Assembly (NCBI GenBank): GCA_965661265.1
Contig: CBFIDE010000010.1
Location: 21,523 to 85,522, forward strand
Source: CBFIDE01 sp965661265
GTDB lineage: Bacteria > Bacteroidota > Bacteroidia > Flavobacteriales > Schleiferiaceae
Direction of reading: 5' to 3'
DNA: 64,000 nucleotides
Below are positions 32,823 through 42,379 of this stretch, in pieces. How positions within the stretch are numbered: the first letter of the stretch is position 1; each line of letters opens with the position of its first letter. The notes under the pieces are model-generated. The model saw only the letters and a list, made by a program, of their open reading frames with translations. It was not told the DNA's origin and did not search any database. The position numbers were made by a program, and so were the translations under genes.

Positions 32823-34208
32823 ATGCATTACGAAGCTCCCATAAGAGAACCCTTAATTATCGGCGATAAAAGCTATCACGACATTACTGTTGATGTAGCT
32901 AGACCGATTGAAACCATTGCCCCAAAAACTTGGTGGCTGGTATTTAGTTTATCCCTTATTGCCTTTTTATGGGGCATAGGATGTATACTTTACACTATTG
33001 GTGTAGGTATAGGTACCTGGGGATTAAATAAAACCGTAGGCTGGGCCTGGGATATTACCAACTTTGTATGGTGGGTAGGTATTGGTCACGCAGGAACATT
33101 GATTTCAGCGGTATTATTACTTTTCCGTCAGAAATGGAGAATGTCTATTAACCGTTCTGCAGAGGCAATGACTATTTTCTCTGTAATTCAAGCGGCACTT
33201 TTCCCTGGAATCCATATGGGACGTATCTGGTTAGCGTATTTTGTATTCCCAATTCCAAATCAATATGGATCTCTTTGGGTAAACTTTAACTCTCCTCTTC
33301 TTTGGGATGTATTTGCGATCTCAACATACTTTACTGTATCAGTTGTATTTTGGTATGTAGGTTTGATTCCTGATTTCGCAATGATTAGAGATAGAGCAGT
33401 AAAGCCAGTACAAAAGCATATCTATAAGATCCTAAGTTTTGGATGGGGTGGAAAGGCAAAGCATTGGCAAAGGTTTGAAGAAGTATCTCTGGTTTTAGCG
33501 GGTTTAGCTACTCCATTAGTACTTTCTGTGCATACTATTGTATCTATGGACTTTGCAACATCAGTAATACCAGGATGGCATACAACGATATTCCCTCCCT
33601 ACTTTGTGGCTGGTGCGATTTTCTCTGGTTTTGCAATGGTACAGACACTTCTTATTATTGTAAGAAAGATGTTTAAGATGGAAGACTATATCACCATCCA
33701 ACATATTGAGATGATGAATATTGTAATTATGCTTACAGGTTCTATTGTAGGTGTAGCTTATATCACTGAATTATTTATTGCTTGGTATTCTGGTGTGGAG
33801 TATGAACAGTATGCCTTCCTAAATAGAGCAACAGGACCTTATTGGTGGGCGTATTGGAGTATGATGACATGTAATGTGTTCTCTCCGCAGTTCATGTGGT
33901 TCAAGAAATTAAGAACAAGTATTGTATTTACATTCTTAATCTCTATTGTTGTGAATATAGGTATGTGGTTTGAGCGTTTCGTGATTATCGTTACTTCTCT
34001 ACACAGAGACTACCTGCCATCTTCTTGGACAATGTTCTCACCAACATTTGTAGATATCGGTATTTTCATTGGAACCATTGGATTCTTCTTTGTACTATTT
34101 CTTCTATACGCAAGAACTTTCCCGGTAATCGCGCAAGCGGAATTAAAAACTATTTTGAAGTCTTCTGGAGAGAATTATAAAAAATTACACGAGAAAGATG
34201 GCCACTAA
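32823..34208 (+). CDS. actC: Alternative complex III subunit ActC (NrfD-like quinol-binding membrane protein)
   Basis: A 461-residue polytopic membrane protein of the NrfD/PsrC type with about ten helices. It provides a quinol site next to the iron-sulfur subunit. Typical stretches are 'TWWLVFSLSLIAFLWGIG', 'WVGIGHAGTLISAVLLLFRQ', 'GIHMGRIWLAYF' and 'GWHTTIFPPYFVAGAIFSGF'. The GIGHAGTL motif and following basic residues are the usual quinone-pocket region. It overlaps actD by 11 bases. Confidence 0.95.
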   Translation: MHYEAPIREPLIIGDKSYHDITVDVARPIETIAPKTWWLVFSLSLIAFLWGIGCILYTIGVGIGTWGLNKTVGWAWDITNFVWWVGIGHAGTLISAVLLLFRQKWRMSINRSAEAMTIFSVIQAALFPGIHMGRIWLAYFVFPIPNQYGSLWVNFNSPLLWDVFAISTYFTVSVVFWYVGLIPDFAMIRDRAVKPVQKHIYKILSFGWGGKAKHWQRFEEVSLVLAGLATPLVLSVHTIVSMDFATSVIPGWHTTIFPPYFVAGAIFSGFAMVQTLLIIVRKMFKMEDYITIQHIEMMNIVIMLTGSIVGVAYITELFIAWYSGVEYEQYAFLNRATGPYWWAYWSMMTCNVFSPQFMWFKKLRTSIVFTFLISIVVNIGMWFERFVIIVTSLHRDYLPSSWTMFSPTFVDIGIFIGTIGFFFVLFLLYARTFPVIAQAELKTILKSSGENYKKLHEKDGH

Positions 34209-34728
34209 AACAAACACAATCATCAATGCCCTTTTTGACGATGATGACATCTTGTTAAAAAGCGTAAAAGACGTGAGAGAAAAAGGCTACGACATCCAAG
34301 AGGTGTATAGTCCTTTCCCTATTCACGGATTAGATCACGCAATGGGTCTAAAAAGAACAAGAATAGCAATTGCTGCTTTCATGTATGGTCTTCTAGGTCT
34401 TACTACAATGATCACCATAACTTATTATATGATGGTGGTTGATTGGCCAATGAATATAGGTGGAAAGCCAAGCTTTACATGGATAGAGAATATGCCAGCT
34501 TTTGTTCCTGTTATGTTTGAATTGACAGTATTCTTTGCTGCTCACTTAATGGTATGGACTTACTTCTTTAAGAATAAGTTATATCCTGGTGCTGCTGCTC
34601 AGAATCCAGACCCGAGAACAACAGACGATAAGTTTTTAATGGAAGTTCCATTAAAAGGAGATAAAGAAGAGCTAGTAGCTTTGTTGAAAGAGACAGGAGC
34701 TATTGAAATTAGTGAAACCAATAATTAA
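34198..34728 (+). CDS. actD: Alternative complex III subunit ActD (DUF3341)
   Basis: A 176-residue membrane subunit with an N-terminal cytosolic ferredoxin-like part ('IINALFDDDDILLKSVKDVR', 'YDIQEVYSPFPIHGLDHAMG'), two helices (about 55-80 and 100-124) and a short C-terminal tail. The 'SPFPIHGLD' loop is characteristic of DUF3341 proteins. It fills the space between the two quinol-binding subunits in known complexes. Translation is coupled to actC by the 11-base overlap; actE follows 17 bases later. Confidence 0.94.
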   Translation: MATKTNTIINALFDDDDILLKSVKDVREKGYDIQEVYSPFPIHGLDHAMGLKRTRIAIAAFMYGLLGLTTMITITYYMMVVDWPMNIGGKPSFTWIENMPAFVPVMFELTVFFAAHLMVWTYFFKNKLYPGAAAQNPDPRTTDDKFLMEVPLKGDKEELVALLKETGAIEISETNN

Positions 34729-34745
34729 GCTAAATAGAACTATAG

Positions 34746-35363
34746 ATGCTTAAGAAGAATTTATTCACCGCCTTTACATTATTCTCAGCTGCTTTGTTTT
34801 TAAGTAGTTGTAGTAATGATAAAACAAACCCAGGATGGGAGTATATGCCAGACATGTACAGAGGTCCTGCGGTAGAAGCTTATCAGCCATATGCTGGTTT
34901 TGCTGATAGCCTTAGTTCACTTAAGCCTGTTGAAGGTACGGTGTCTAGAAATTTTGTAACCTATGAGAAGTATGACAATACACCTGCAGGTTATGATTTG
35001 GCTAAAGCTGAAATGAAAGCTCCAATAAACTATTCAGATGCTAAGAACTTAGAGGAAGCTGCAAAGCTTTATGGAATCTATTGTGCGCAGTGTCATGGTA
35101 AGAAGGGAGACGGAAATGGAATCTTAGTAGAGAGAGAAAAGTTCTTAGGTGTACCTAACTATGCAGACAGAGAATTAACAGAAGGAAGCATATTCCATGT
35201 CATAACTTATGGAAAAGGAGTTATGGGTTCTCATGCAGCACAAGTTTCCCCAGATGAACGTTGGCAAATAGCAGCTTATGTGCTGCAATTGCGTTCAGAG
35301 CTAACTGGTGAGCCAGTAGTAGCTGAAGCCACTGAAGAAGATAATAACAACCAAGAGGGATAA
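34746..35363 (+). CDS. actE: Alternative complex III subunit ActE (monoheme cytochrome c lipoprotein)
   Basis: A 205-residue lipoprotein: signal peptide ending ALFLSSC (Cys22), then the motif 'PGWEYMPDMYRGPAVEAY' that marks this family, and one cytochrome c domain with CAQCHGKKGDG near 116 and distal Met candidates in 'YGKGVMGSHAAQ'. It should carry electrons from ActA to the oxidase at the periplasmic side. The acidic tail (EATEEDNNNQEG) is unremarkable. Confidence 0.95.
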   Translation: MLKKNLFTAFTLFSAALFLSSCSNDKTNPGWEYMPDMYRGPAVEAYQPYAGFADSLSSLKPVEGTVSRNFVTYEKYDNTPAGYDLAKAEMKAPINYSDAKNLEEAAKLYGIYCAQCHGKKGDGNGILVEREKFLGVPNYADRELTEGSIFHVITYGKGVMGSHAAQVSPDERWQIAAYVLQLRSELTGEPVVAEATEEDNNNQEG

Positions 35364-35383
35364 ATTCTTAATAGGAGAAGAAA

Positions 35384-36817
35384 ATGTTTGAATTTACCGG
35401 AAAATTAAAGACCCTTACTTACGTACTAATGCTAATTGGAGCAATTTCAATTGGCGCTAGTTTTATGGGCGGAGACTCACATCATTCAGAGGGTGAGCAC
35501 ACAGAACATCATGATGCAGATCATCATGGAGAGGAAGGACATGATAGTCATGCAGCAGAGCATGGTCACGGAAATCCTGTTCATCCAGAACTGCATGAAG
35601 ATAAAATTGAAACTTCTGATTTTACGTTCCACAAGACTGCTTCTAGAGCAAATCCTGAGAACAATCAGTTCTACCAAAGACAAGAAGAAGCTCATCACGA
35701 TGCTGAGCACATTCATCATCAAGAAGTAAATAAGCCTTGGGCTAATTTATTGGTGAATAATTTCTTTTTCCTTGCGGTAGCTTTAGGAGCTCTATTCTTC
35801 TTTGCAATTCAATTTGCCGCGCAAGCAGCTTGGGCAATTGTAGTAACAAGAGTAATGGAAGCAATGACACAATTCTTAATTGTGCCAATGGCTATATTAA
35901 TTTTCTTAGAAATTGCAGGTGTGATGCATTGGCATCACTTATGGCACTGGATGGCTGAAGGAATTATGGATCCTGACTCCGAGCATTACGATAAAATCAT
36001 TGCTGGAAAAGAAGCCTATTTAAACGCTCCATTCTTTATTGGTAGAACTATAGTTTACCTTATTGGATGGGTAGGTGGAGCTTTTCTTCTTAGAAGAATG
36101 TCTTTAAGAATGGAAACGATTGCTGATCCTGTTGCTTTATGGAAGAGAATGAGAAACCTATCTGCTGGATTCTTAGTATTCTTTGCAGTAACTAGTTCTA
36201 TGAGTGCTTGGGATATCATTATGAGTATTGATACTCACTGGTTCTCTACATTATTTGGATGGTATGTATTTGCTGGTATGTTCGTTACCTCTTTAACAAT
36301 ATTAACATTATTAGTTATCTTCTTAAAGTCTCAAGGCTATTTAGAAGATGTGAATCATTCGCATATACAGGATTTAGGTAAATTTATGTTCGCCTTTTCA
36401 GTATTCTGGACTTACTTATGGTTCTCTCAGTATATGCTAATCTGGTATTCAAATATTCCAGAAGAGGTAACTTATTATATGGCTAGATTTGGAGATTATA
36501 AAGTACTATTCCTTTCTATGGTTGCAATGAACTTTATCTTCCCGGTATTGGTTCTAATGAGTAGAGACTCAAAGAGAAATAAAGGATTTGTCATTGCAGC
36601 AGGAATCGTTTTGATTATTGGACATTGGTTGGATATCTTTATCATGGTTATGCCAGGTACAGTGGGAGGTCAATGGAGTTTAAGCTTAGTACACCTTGGA
36701 ACTTTCTTAGGTTTTGCAGGCTTATTCTTATTCGTAGTATTTAGATCTTTGGCTAAAGCTCCTTTAGCACCAACAAAGAATCCGATGTTTGTAGAGAGTC
36801 AACATTTTCACATTTAA
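35384..36817 (+). CDS. actF: Alternative complex III subunit ActF (second NrfD-like subunit, His-rich N-region)
   Basis: The second quinol-binding-type membrane subunit, 477 residues with about ten helices, structurally related to ActC ('GRTIVYLIGWVGGAFLLRRM', 'SMSAWDIIMSIDTHWFSTLFGWYVF'). After the first helix there is a soluble stretch (about 30-118) rich in histidine: at least 13 His between residues 29 and 75 and five more in 'EEAHHDAEHIHH'. This looks like a metal-binding loop; I am not sure how conserved it is. Between actE (20 bases) and the oxidase subunit II gene (18 bases). Confidence 0.94.
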   Translation: MFEFTGKLKTLTYVLMLIGAISIGASFMGGDSHHSEGEHTEHHDADHHGEEGHDSHAAEHGHGNPVHPELHEDKIETSDFTFHKTASRANPENNQFYQRQEEAHHDAEHIHHQEVNKPWANLLVNNFFFLAVALGALFFFAIQFAAQAAWAIVVTRVMEAMTQFLIVPMAILIFLEIAGVMHWHHLWHWMAEGIMDPDSEHYDKIIAGKEAYLNAPFFIGRTIVYLIGWVGGAFLLRRMSLRMETIADPVALWKRMRNLSAGFLVFFAVTSSMSAWDIIMSIDTHWFSTLFGWYVFAGMFVTSLTILTLLVIFLKSQGYLEDVNHSHIQDLGKFMFAFSVFWTYLWFSQYMLIWYSNIPEEVTYYMARFGDYKVLFLSMVAMNFIFPVLVLMSRDSKRNKGFVIAAGIVLIIGHWLDIFIMVMPGTVGGQWSLSLVHLGTFLGFAGLFLFVVFRSLAKAPLAPTKNPMFVESQHFHI

Positions 36818-36835
36818 AAAACAGAATAGAGTAAT

Positions 36836-37867
36836 ATGAAAACTATTCTTTTAATTACAATTGCAGTATTAGGCCTAATCGCCTTAGTTCAGGCAATACG
36901 CGTATTCGAATTATCATCTAAGATAAAAGATGATAATAGCGATATTGATGTAAACGATAAAGATAATCGCACACAAGGCTTACTATTATTAGGATTCTTA
37001 TTCTTACTTCTGGGAAGTTTCTTTGTGATGCTTTTTGGATATGACAAATTAATTCTTCCTATTTCTGCATCTGAGCACGGAGTTGAGATAGACCAACTTT
37101 GGGATATCTCAATGGCAGTAATCATCTTTGCATTTTTATTAACGCAGCCTTTATTGTTCTACTTCTCTTATAAGTATCGCGGAAGTAAGAAAAGAAAAGC
37201 GGTTTATGTTGAGCATGATAATAAACTAGAGCTTATTTGGACTGTTGTTCCTGCTGTAGTTTTAGCTGGATTAATTATTTACGGTCTTACTACTTGGATT
37301 GATATTACAAATCCTGAGAACGATGGTGAGGAGCCAATGGTAATAGAGATTTATGCAAAACAATTTGGCTGGAACGCTAGATATTCTGGTACAGATAATC
37401 AGTTAGGTTATGCCCACGTAAGATTAATAGAGGGCGCCAACGTACTGGGAGTTGATGTTAATGATGAAAATTCTTTTGATGACGTTATTACAAATGAACT
37501 TCACTTACCTGTTGGAAAGCCAGTGCTATTGAAGTTTAGAGCTCAGGATGTTATCCACTCTGCTTATATGCCTCACTTTAGAGTACAAATGAACTGCGTT
37601 CCTGGTACATCAACTCAGTTTAGATTCACACCTTCTGTAACCACTGCCGACATGAGAATGGAGAAAGACGTTATCGCTAAGGTGGAAAGTGTAAATGAAA
37701 TTAGATTAGCTAAAGGCGAGGATCCTTGGGAGTTTGATTATGTACTTCTTTGTAATAAGATATGTGGTTCTGCCCACTATAATATGCAAATGAATATCGT
37801 AGTTGAAACTGAAGAGGAGTACGAGAAATGGATGAGTGAGCAAAAGACCTTTGCTGATAATTTATAA
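36836..37867 (+). CDS. coxB: Cytochrome c oxidase subunit II (CuA)
   Basis: Carries the binuclear CuA centre that accepts electrons for the oxidase. The 343 residues have an extra N-terminal helix (1-20), helices near 48-66, 87-112 and 131-150, and a periplasmic cupredoxin domain. CuA ligands are visible: His in 'DVIHSAYMPHF' and the cluster C-x3-C-x3-H-x2-M in 'LLCNKICGSAHYNMQM' (near 303-318). No cytochrome c domain is fused, so the enzyme is aa3-type and must take electrons from ActA/ActE. It lies in the act operon directly before coxA (29-base gap). Confidence 0.96.
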   Translation: MKTILLITIAVLGLIALVQAIRVFELSSKIKDDNSDIDVNDKDNRTQGLLLLGFLFLLLGSFFVMLFGYDKLILPISASEHGVEIDQLWDISMAVIIFAFLLTQPLLFYFSYKYRGSKKRKAVYVEHDNKLELIWTVVPAVVLAGLIIYGLTTWIDITNPENDGEEPMVIEIYAKQFGWNARYSGTDNQLGYAHVRLIEGANVLGVDVNDENSFDDVITNELHLPVGKPVLLKFRAQDVIHSAYMPHFRVQMNCVPGTSTQFRFTPSVTTADMRMEKDVIAKVESVNEIRLAKGEDPWEFDYVLLCNKICGSAHYNMQMNIVVETEEEYEKWMSEQKTFADNL

Positions 37868-37896
37868 TAAAGACCAAGACTAAGAGAGAAGGAGAT

Positions 37897-39681
37897 ATGG
37901 CATCACAAGAAACTCACGCACACGACGAACACCATCACCACGAGCAAAGCTTCATGGAGAAGTATGTGTTTAGTATGGACCATAAAATGATCGCTAAGCA
38001 ATTTCTAATTACTGGTATGGTAATGGGAATTATTGGTGTAGGAATGTCTTTGTTATTCCGTCTACAACTTGCTTGGCCAGAGAAAGAATGGCCAATATTA
38101 GAAGCCCTTTTAGGAAAGTGGGGAGCTGATGGAATTATGGACCCTAATATTTATTTGGCCCTAGTTACAATTCACGGTACTATTATGGTATTCTTTGTTT
38201 TAACAGCTGGATTATCAGGTACATTCTCAAATCTCTTAATTCCACTTCAAATTGGAGCAAGAGATATGGCCTCCGGATTTATCAATATGCTTTCATATTG
38301 GTTCTTCTTTGCCTCTAGTATTATTATGGTGGCTTCACTATTTGTTGAAAGTGGTCCTGCAGCTGCGGGTTGGACAATTTATCCTCCCTTAAGTGCTTTA
38401 CCACAGGCTATTCCAGGATCTGGAATGGGTATGACCCTTTGGTTAGTAAGTATGTCTTTATTCATTGTTTCTTCACTATTAGGAGCTCTGAATTATATCG
38501 TAACAGTATTGAACTTAAGAACAAAAGGAATGTCTATGACTAGACTTCCACTCACAATTTGGGCCTTCTTTGTAACGGCTATTTTAGGTGTTCTTTCTTT
38601 CCCAGTTCTTTTCTCTGCAGCCCTATTATTGATATTTGACAGAAGCTTTGGAACTTCTTTCTACCTATCAGACATTATGGTAGCAGGAGAATTACTTACT
38701 AATACAGGTGGTAGCCCAATTTTATTCCAGCATTTATTCTGGTTCCTTGGACACCCTGAGGTATACATTATTTTATTACCTGCTTTGGGTATTACTTCAG
38801 AAGTAATTTCAACAAATGCTCGTAAGCCTATCTTTGGATACCGTGCAATGGTTGGATCTATCTTAGCGATTGCATTCTTATCCTTTATAGTTTGGGGACA
38901 CCATATGTTTATAACCGGTATGAACCCATTTTTGGGATCCGTATTTACATTTACAACCCTCCTAATTGCGATACCATCTGCTGTAAAGGCATTTAACTAT
39001 ATCACTACTCTATGGAAAGGTAACCTAAGGTTTACACCTGCAATGCTTTTCTCTATTGGTTTAGTTTCAACCTTTATTACTGGTGGATTAACTGGACTTA
39101 TTTTAGGTGATAGTGCATTAGATATTAATGTACACGATACTTATTTCGTAGTAGCTCACTTCCATATTGTAATGGGGCTTAGCGCGATTTTTGGTCTGTT
39201 TGCGGGTGTGTATCACTGGTTCCCTAAATTATTTGGTAGAAGGATGAATAAGAACCTTGGTTACATTCACTTCTGGATAACTTTCATTTGTGCTTATGGA
39301 GTATTCTTTCCTATGCACTGGTTAGGTATGGCAGGTTTACCAAGAAGATATTATACCAATACTGCTTTCCCAATGTTTGATGACTTAGCTGACTTAAATG
39401 TTTTAATTTCAGTCTTTGCTCTTGTTGGTGGAACTGCTCAAGTAGTATTCATTTTCAATTTCTTCTACGGTGCTTTAAGAGGTAAGAAGTCTACTGAAAA
39501 TCCATGGAGATCTAATACTTTAGAGTGGACAACTCCGGTAGAACATATTCACGGTAACTGGCCTGGAGAGATTCCAGAAGTTCACAGATGGGCTTATGAC
39601 TACTCAAAGCCAGGAAAGGATGAGGATTTTGTTCCTCAAAATGTTCCTTTGACACCTGATGAAGTTGACACAGCTCATTAA
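37897..39681 (+). CDS. coxA: Cytochrome c oxidase subunit I
   Basis: The catalytic subunit with heme a and the heme a3-CuB centre, reducing oxygen and pumping protons. The 594 residues have about 12 helices. Landmarks: 'HGTIMVFFVLTAGLSGTF' with the low-spin heme His, 'FWFLGHPEVYIILLPALGI' (near 280-298, with the CuB His, the His-Tyr cross-link and the D-channel Glu of A-type oxidases), the CuB pair in WGHHMF, and 'HDTYFVVAHFHIVMG' near 412 with the two heme ligands. The N-terminus is His-rich (six in THAHDEHHHHEQ). Last gene of the operon; a terminator follows. Confidence 0.97.
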   Translation: MASQETHAHDEHHHHEQSFMEKYVFSMDHKMIAKQFLITGMVMGIIGVGMSLLFRLQLAWPEKEWPILEALLGKWGADGIMDPNIYLALVTIHGTIMVFFVLTAGLSGTFSNLLIPLQIGARDMASGFINMLSYWFFFASSIIMVASLFVESGPAAAGWTIYPPLSALPQAIPGSGMGMTLWLVSMSLFIVSSLLGALNYIVTVLNLRTKGMSMTRLPLTIWAFFVTAILGVLSFPVLFSAALLLIFDRSFGTSFYLSDIMVAGELLTNTGGSPILFQHLFWFLGHPEVYIILLPALGITSEVISTNARKPIFGYRAMVGSILAIAFLSFIVWGHHMFITGMNPFLGSVFTFTTLLIAIPSAVKAFNYITTLWKGNLRFTPAMLFSIGLVSTFITGGLTGLILGDSALDINVHDTYFVVAHFHIVMGLSAIFGLFAGVYHWFPKLFGRRMNKNLGYIHFWITFICAYGVFFPMHWLGMAGLPRRYYTNTAFPMFDDLADLNVLISVFALVGGTAQVVFIFNFFYGALRGKKSTENPWRSNTLEWTTPVEHIHGNWPGEIPEVHRWAYDYSKPGKDEDFVPQNVPLTPDEVDTAH

Positions 39682-39687
39682 ATATTT

Positions 39688-39714
39688 AAGGCCTCACATT
39701 GTGAGGCCTTTTTA
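39688..39714 (+). terminator. Rho-independent terminator of the respiratory operon
   Basis: A perfect 10-bp stem AAGGCCTCAC/GTGAGGCCTT with an ATT loop, ending in TTTTTATT, 6 bases after the coxA stop. It ends the transcript that begins before actA. Confidence 0.92.
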
Positions 39715-39797
39715 TTTCTAAGAGTATCCTCCATCAATCTGTGTATAAACATTTTGTTTCAGAGCAGCCGTTGATTAATTTTCGAGGATAAAGTCTT

Positions 39798-39805
39798 TAT
39801 CTTTA
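39798..39805 (+). promoter_or_regulatory. Candidate -7-like element for ruvB
   Basis: TATCTTTA differs from TAnnTTTG only in the last base and lies 6 bases before the ruvB ATG, which would leave a very short leader. A TTG at 39771-39773 is 24 bases upstream, slightly far. Confidence 0.35.
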
Positions 39806-39811
39806 CCAACT

Positions 39812-40843
39812 ATGAGTGAAATGGACCGCTTACTAGATGGAGAGCCTGAAGGACTCTCTTCTGAAGAGCTAGATATTGAAAAAAAATTAAGGCCCCTAAG
39901 TTTTGATGACTTTGCGGGTCAAGAGAAAGTCTTGGACAATCTTAAGATTTTTGTGGAGGCTGCAAACCAAAGAGAGGAGGCCTTGGACCATGTTCTTCTT
40001 CATGGACCTCCAGGCTTAGGTAAAACTACATTGGCGCATGTGTTGGCAAATGAACTAGGGAGTAATATTAAAATTACCTCCGGTCCTGTTATTGACAAGC
40101 CAGGTGATCTTGCAGGATTGCTTACAAACCTGGAAGAGAGAGATGTTCTCTTTATAGATGAAATTCACAGATTAAGTCCCATTGTAGAAGAATATCTTTA
40201 TTCTGCGATGGAAGATTATAGAATTGATATAATGATAGAAAGTGGGCCTAGCGCTCGCAGTGTACAGATCAATTTAAATCCTTTCACACTTATTGGAGCT
40301 ACTACAAGGTCTGGTCTTTTAACGGCTCCTTTAAGAGCAAGATTTGGAATCAATAGTAGACTACAATATTATTCAACAGAACTTCTATCCACAATTGTAG
40401 AAAGATCATCTACTATTCTCAATGTACCAATCCATGAAAATGCTGCTGTTGAAATAGCAAGAAGAAGTAGAGGAACACCCAGAATAGCAAATGCCCTTCT
40501 GAGAAGAATGAGAGACTTTGCTCAGGTTAAAGGAGAGGGTGTGATTACCTTAGAAATTGCTAAATACGGTTTGAAGGCGTTAAATGTAGATGAATACGGA
40601 CTAGATGAAATGGACAATAGACTTCTCACAAGCTTGATTGATAAATTTAAAGGAGGCCCTGTTGGGATGACCACATTGGCCACTGCTGTCGGAGAGCAAG
40701 CAGCCACTTTAGAAGAAGTATACGAACCCTTTTTGATTCAAGAAGGTTTTATTGCAAGAACTCAAAGAGGAAGGGTAGCCACAGATAAGGCGTACCACCA
40801 TTTAAACCGAGATAAACCTCAACAACAAGGTGGGCTTTTCTGA
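39812..40843 (+). CDS. ruvB: Holliday junction ATP-dependent helicase RuvB
   Basis: Hexameric AAA+ motor that drives branch migration with RuvA. The 343 residues show 'RPLSFDDFAGQEKVLDNLKI', Walker A GPPGLGKT (near 66), DEIHRL (near 112), 'GATTRSGLLTAPLRARFG' (sensor 1/arginine finger) and a winged-helix C-domain ('QEGFIARTQRGRVAT'). Normal length. The queG gene starts 14 bases before its end (GTG). Its partner RuvA is encoded at 48564. Confidence 0.97.
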   Translation: MSEMDRLLDGEPEGLSSEELDIEKKLRPLSFDDFAGQEKVLDNLKIFVEAANQREEALDHVLLHGPPGLGKTTLAHVLANELGSNIKITSGPVIDKPGDLAGLLTNLEERDVLFIDEIHRLSPIVEEYLYSAMEDYRIDIMIESGPSARSVQINLNPFTLIGATTRSGLLTAPLRARFGINSRLQYYSTELLSTIVERSSTILNVPIHENAAVEIARRSRGTPRIANALLRRMRDFAQVKGEGVITLEIAKYGLKALNVDEYGLDEMDNRLLTSLIDKFKGGPVGMTTLATAVGEQAATLEEVYEPFLIQEGFIARTQRGRVATDKAYHHLNRDKPQQQGGLF

Positions 40844-41765
40844 AATAAATAAAGCTAACTACTCTAAGTTGATCAAGGCAAAGGCATCAGATCTTGGTTT
40901 TATGGCTTGCGGTATTTCAAAGGCTGATTTCCTAGAGAAAGAAGCTCCATTATTGGAACAATGGCTGAGTAGCAAATACCATGGAGAAATGTCGTGGATG
41001 GAGAATCACTTTGATAAGAGATTAGATCCAAGAAAACTTTTTGATGGCGCAAAGTCAGTTGTATCAGTTATTCTTAATTATTACCCTTCTGAAGTCCAAA
41101 AGGATCAAGAGGCACCTAAAGTCTCAAAGTATGCATATGGACTAGATTATCATCATGTACTAAAAGATAAGCTTAAAGAGCTTTTAAATCATATTCAAGA
41201 GGAGATTGGAGAGGTAGCAGGACGTGCTTTTGTAGATTCTGCTCCAGTAATGGATAGAGCTTGGGCTGAAAAGTCTGGAATAGGATGGGTGGGTAAGCAT
41301 AGCTTACTTTTAAATAAGGAAAGCGGAAGTTTCTTTTTTATTGGTGAACTTATTTTGGATTTAGATCTAGAATATGATTTGAGCACAAAGGATTATTGCG
41401 GCAGCTGCACTAAATGTATAGATTCATGCCCAACTCAGGCAATAGTTCAAGATAAGGTAGTTGATGGATCAAAGTGTATTAGCTATTTGACTATTGAGTT
41501 AAAAGATCAAATACCCTTGGAGTTCAATAATAAAATGGAAAATTGGGCCTTTGGCTGTGATATTTGCCAAGATGTTTGTCCATGGAACAGATTTTCTAAG
41601 CCTCATCAAGTACCAGAGTTTAATCCGCATCCTGATCTTTTAGGAATGACTAAAAAGGAGTGGAATGAAATAACAGAGGAAGTGTTTCAGGTGCTATTTA
41701 AAAAATCGGCTGTAAAGCGGACAAAATTTAAAGGTCTAAAAAGAAATTTAAACTTTTTAAATTAA
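40830..41765 (+). CDS. queG: Epoxyqueuosine reductase QueG
   Basis: Cobalamin-dependent iron-sulfur enzyme for the last step of queuosine synthesis in tRNA (epoxyqueuosine to queuosine). The 311 residues have an N-terminal DUF1730 part ('KYAYGLDYHHVLKDKLKEL', 'DSAPVMDRAWAEKSGIGWVG' with the catalytic Asp) and two 4Fe-4S clusters in 'YCGSCTKCIDSCPTQAI' and 'GCDICQDVCPWNRF'. Start is GTG at 40830, overlapping ruvB by 14 bases; a later start would remove conserved residues. With queA (9721) it supports a complete late queuosine pathway. The last 4 bases overlap the convergent barrel gene. Confidence 0.95.
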   Translation: MGFSEINKANYSKLIKAKASDLGFMACGISKADFLEKEAPLLEQWLSSKYHGEMSWMENHFDKRLDPRKLFDGAKSVVSVILNYYPSEVQKDQEAPKVSKYAYGLDYHHVLKDKLKELLNHIQEEIGEVAGRAFVDSAPVMDRAWAEKSGIGWVGKHSLLLNKESGSFFFIGELILDLDLEYDLSTKDYCGSCTKCIDSCPTQAIVQDKVVDGSKCISYLTIELKDQIPLEFNNKMENWAFGCDICQDVCPWNRFSKPHQVPEFNPHPDLLGMTKKEWNEITEEVFQVLFKKSAVKRTKFKGLKRNLNFLN

Positions 41766-42379
41766 TCAAAGGTATAGAGCAATGCCGTGCTCAGCGTGAG
41801 GTTTCTTTGTCCAGCTTTTCCAATTCTAGCAAAAAGGAATTGAGAACCTGTGGGAGCAGAGCCTTCACGAGTAGGTGTGATGCTATAGTTCGTTCGGAAA
41901 TCCAAAGACCAATTTTCATTAAAGTGATAAGAAACTCCGATAATCCCAGTAAGATTAAAAGTGTAGAATTCAGGAAAGATGACTCTTGGGCCAGAAATAT
42001 CCTCTTCTGAAGCACTGACTAAAATGTCTAAGGCAGGACCTCCAAAATAACTCAGTTGCTTATTTCTAAAATAAAATAAAAGAGGAATTTCGATATAATT
42101 CAACCTCAGCTTATAGAAATTAGAGGTGTCACTATTAGGCTCTCTGGAACCTTTCATGATAAAAGCCAATTCACCTTGCAGCCTTAATTTATCTTTTAGA
42201 TTCCAATCAGTATAGGCTCCAAAGTGAAAGCCAGTCAAATCAAACCCTCCAAGATTGTCACCATCCACTTGGTTAGAGGTTAAGCCACCATAGATGCCGC
42301 CACCAAAACCTTGCGCTTGAGAATAAATCGCTGTAAAGGAAAAAAAAAGAATTAAAACAGACTGCTTAAAGTATAGCAT
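41762..42379 (-). CDS. PorT-family outer-membrane beta-barrel protein
   Basis: A 205-residue protein with a signal peptide (1-22, YSQAQ) and an eight-strand-type barrel: 'GGGIYGGLTSNQVDGD', 'GFHFGAYTDWNLKDKL', 'LRLNYIEIPLLFYFR', 'LSYFGGPALDILVSA', 'WSLDFRTNYSI' and the closing 'LTLSTALLYTF'. The IPLL.Y strand is typical of the PorT-like family common in Bacteroidota. It is probably not the dedicated T9SS PorT, which cannot be settled here. Its ATG lies 14 bases before the end of the Omp28 gene, so it is last in the TlpA-DUF6029-Omp28 operon. Confidence 0.88.
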   Translation of the reverse strand: MLYFKQSVLILFFSFTAIYSQAQGFGGGIYGGLTSNQVDGDNLGGFDLTGFHFGAYTDWNLKDKLRLQGELAFIMKGSREPNSDTSNFYKLRLNYIEIPLLFYFRNKQLSYFGGPALDILVSASEEDISGPRVIFPEFYTFNLTGIIGVSYHFNENWSLDFRTNYSITPTREGSAPTGSQFLFARIGKAGQRNLTLSTALLYTFD

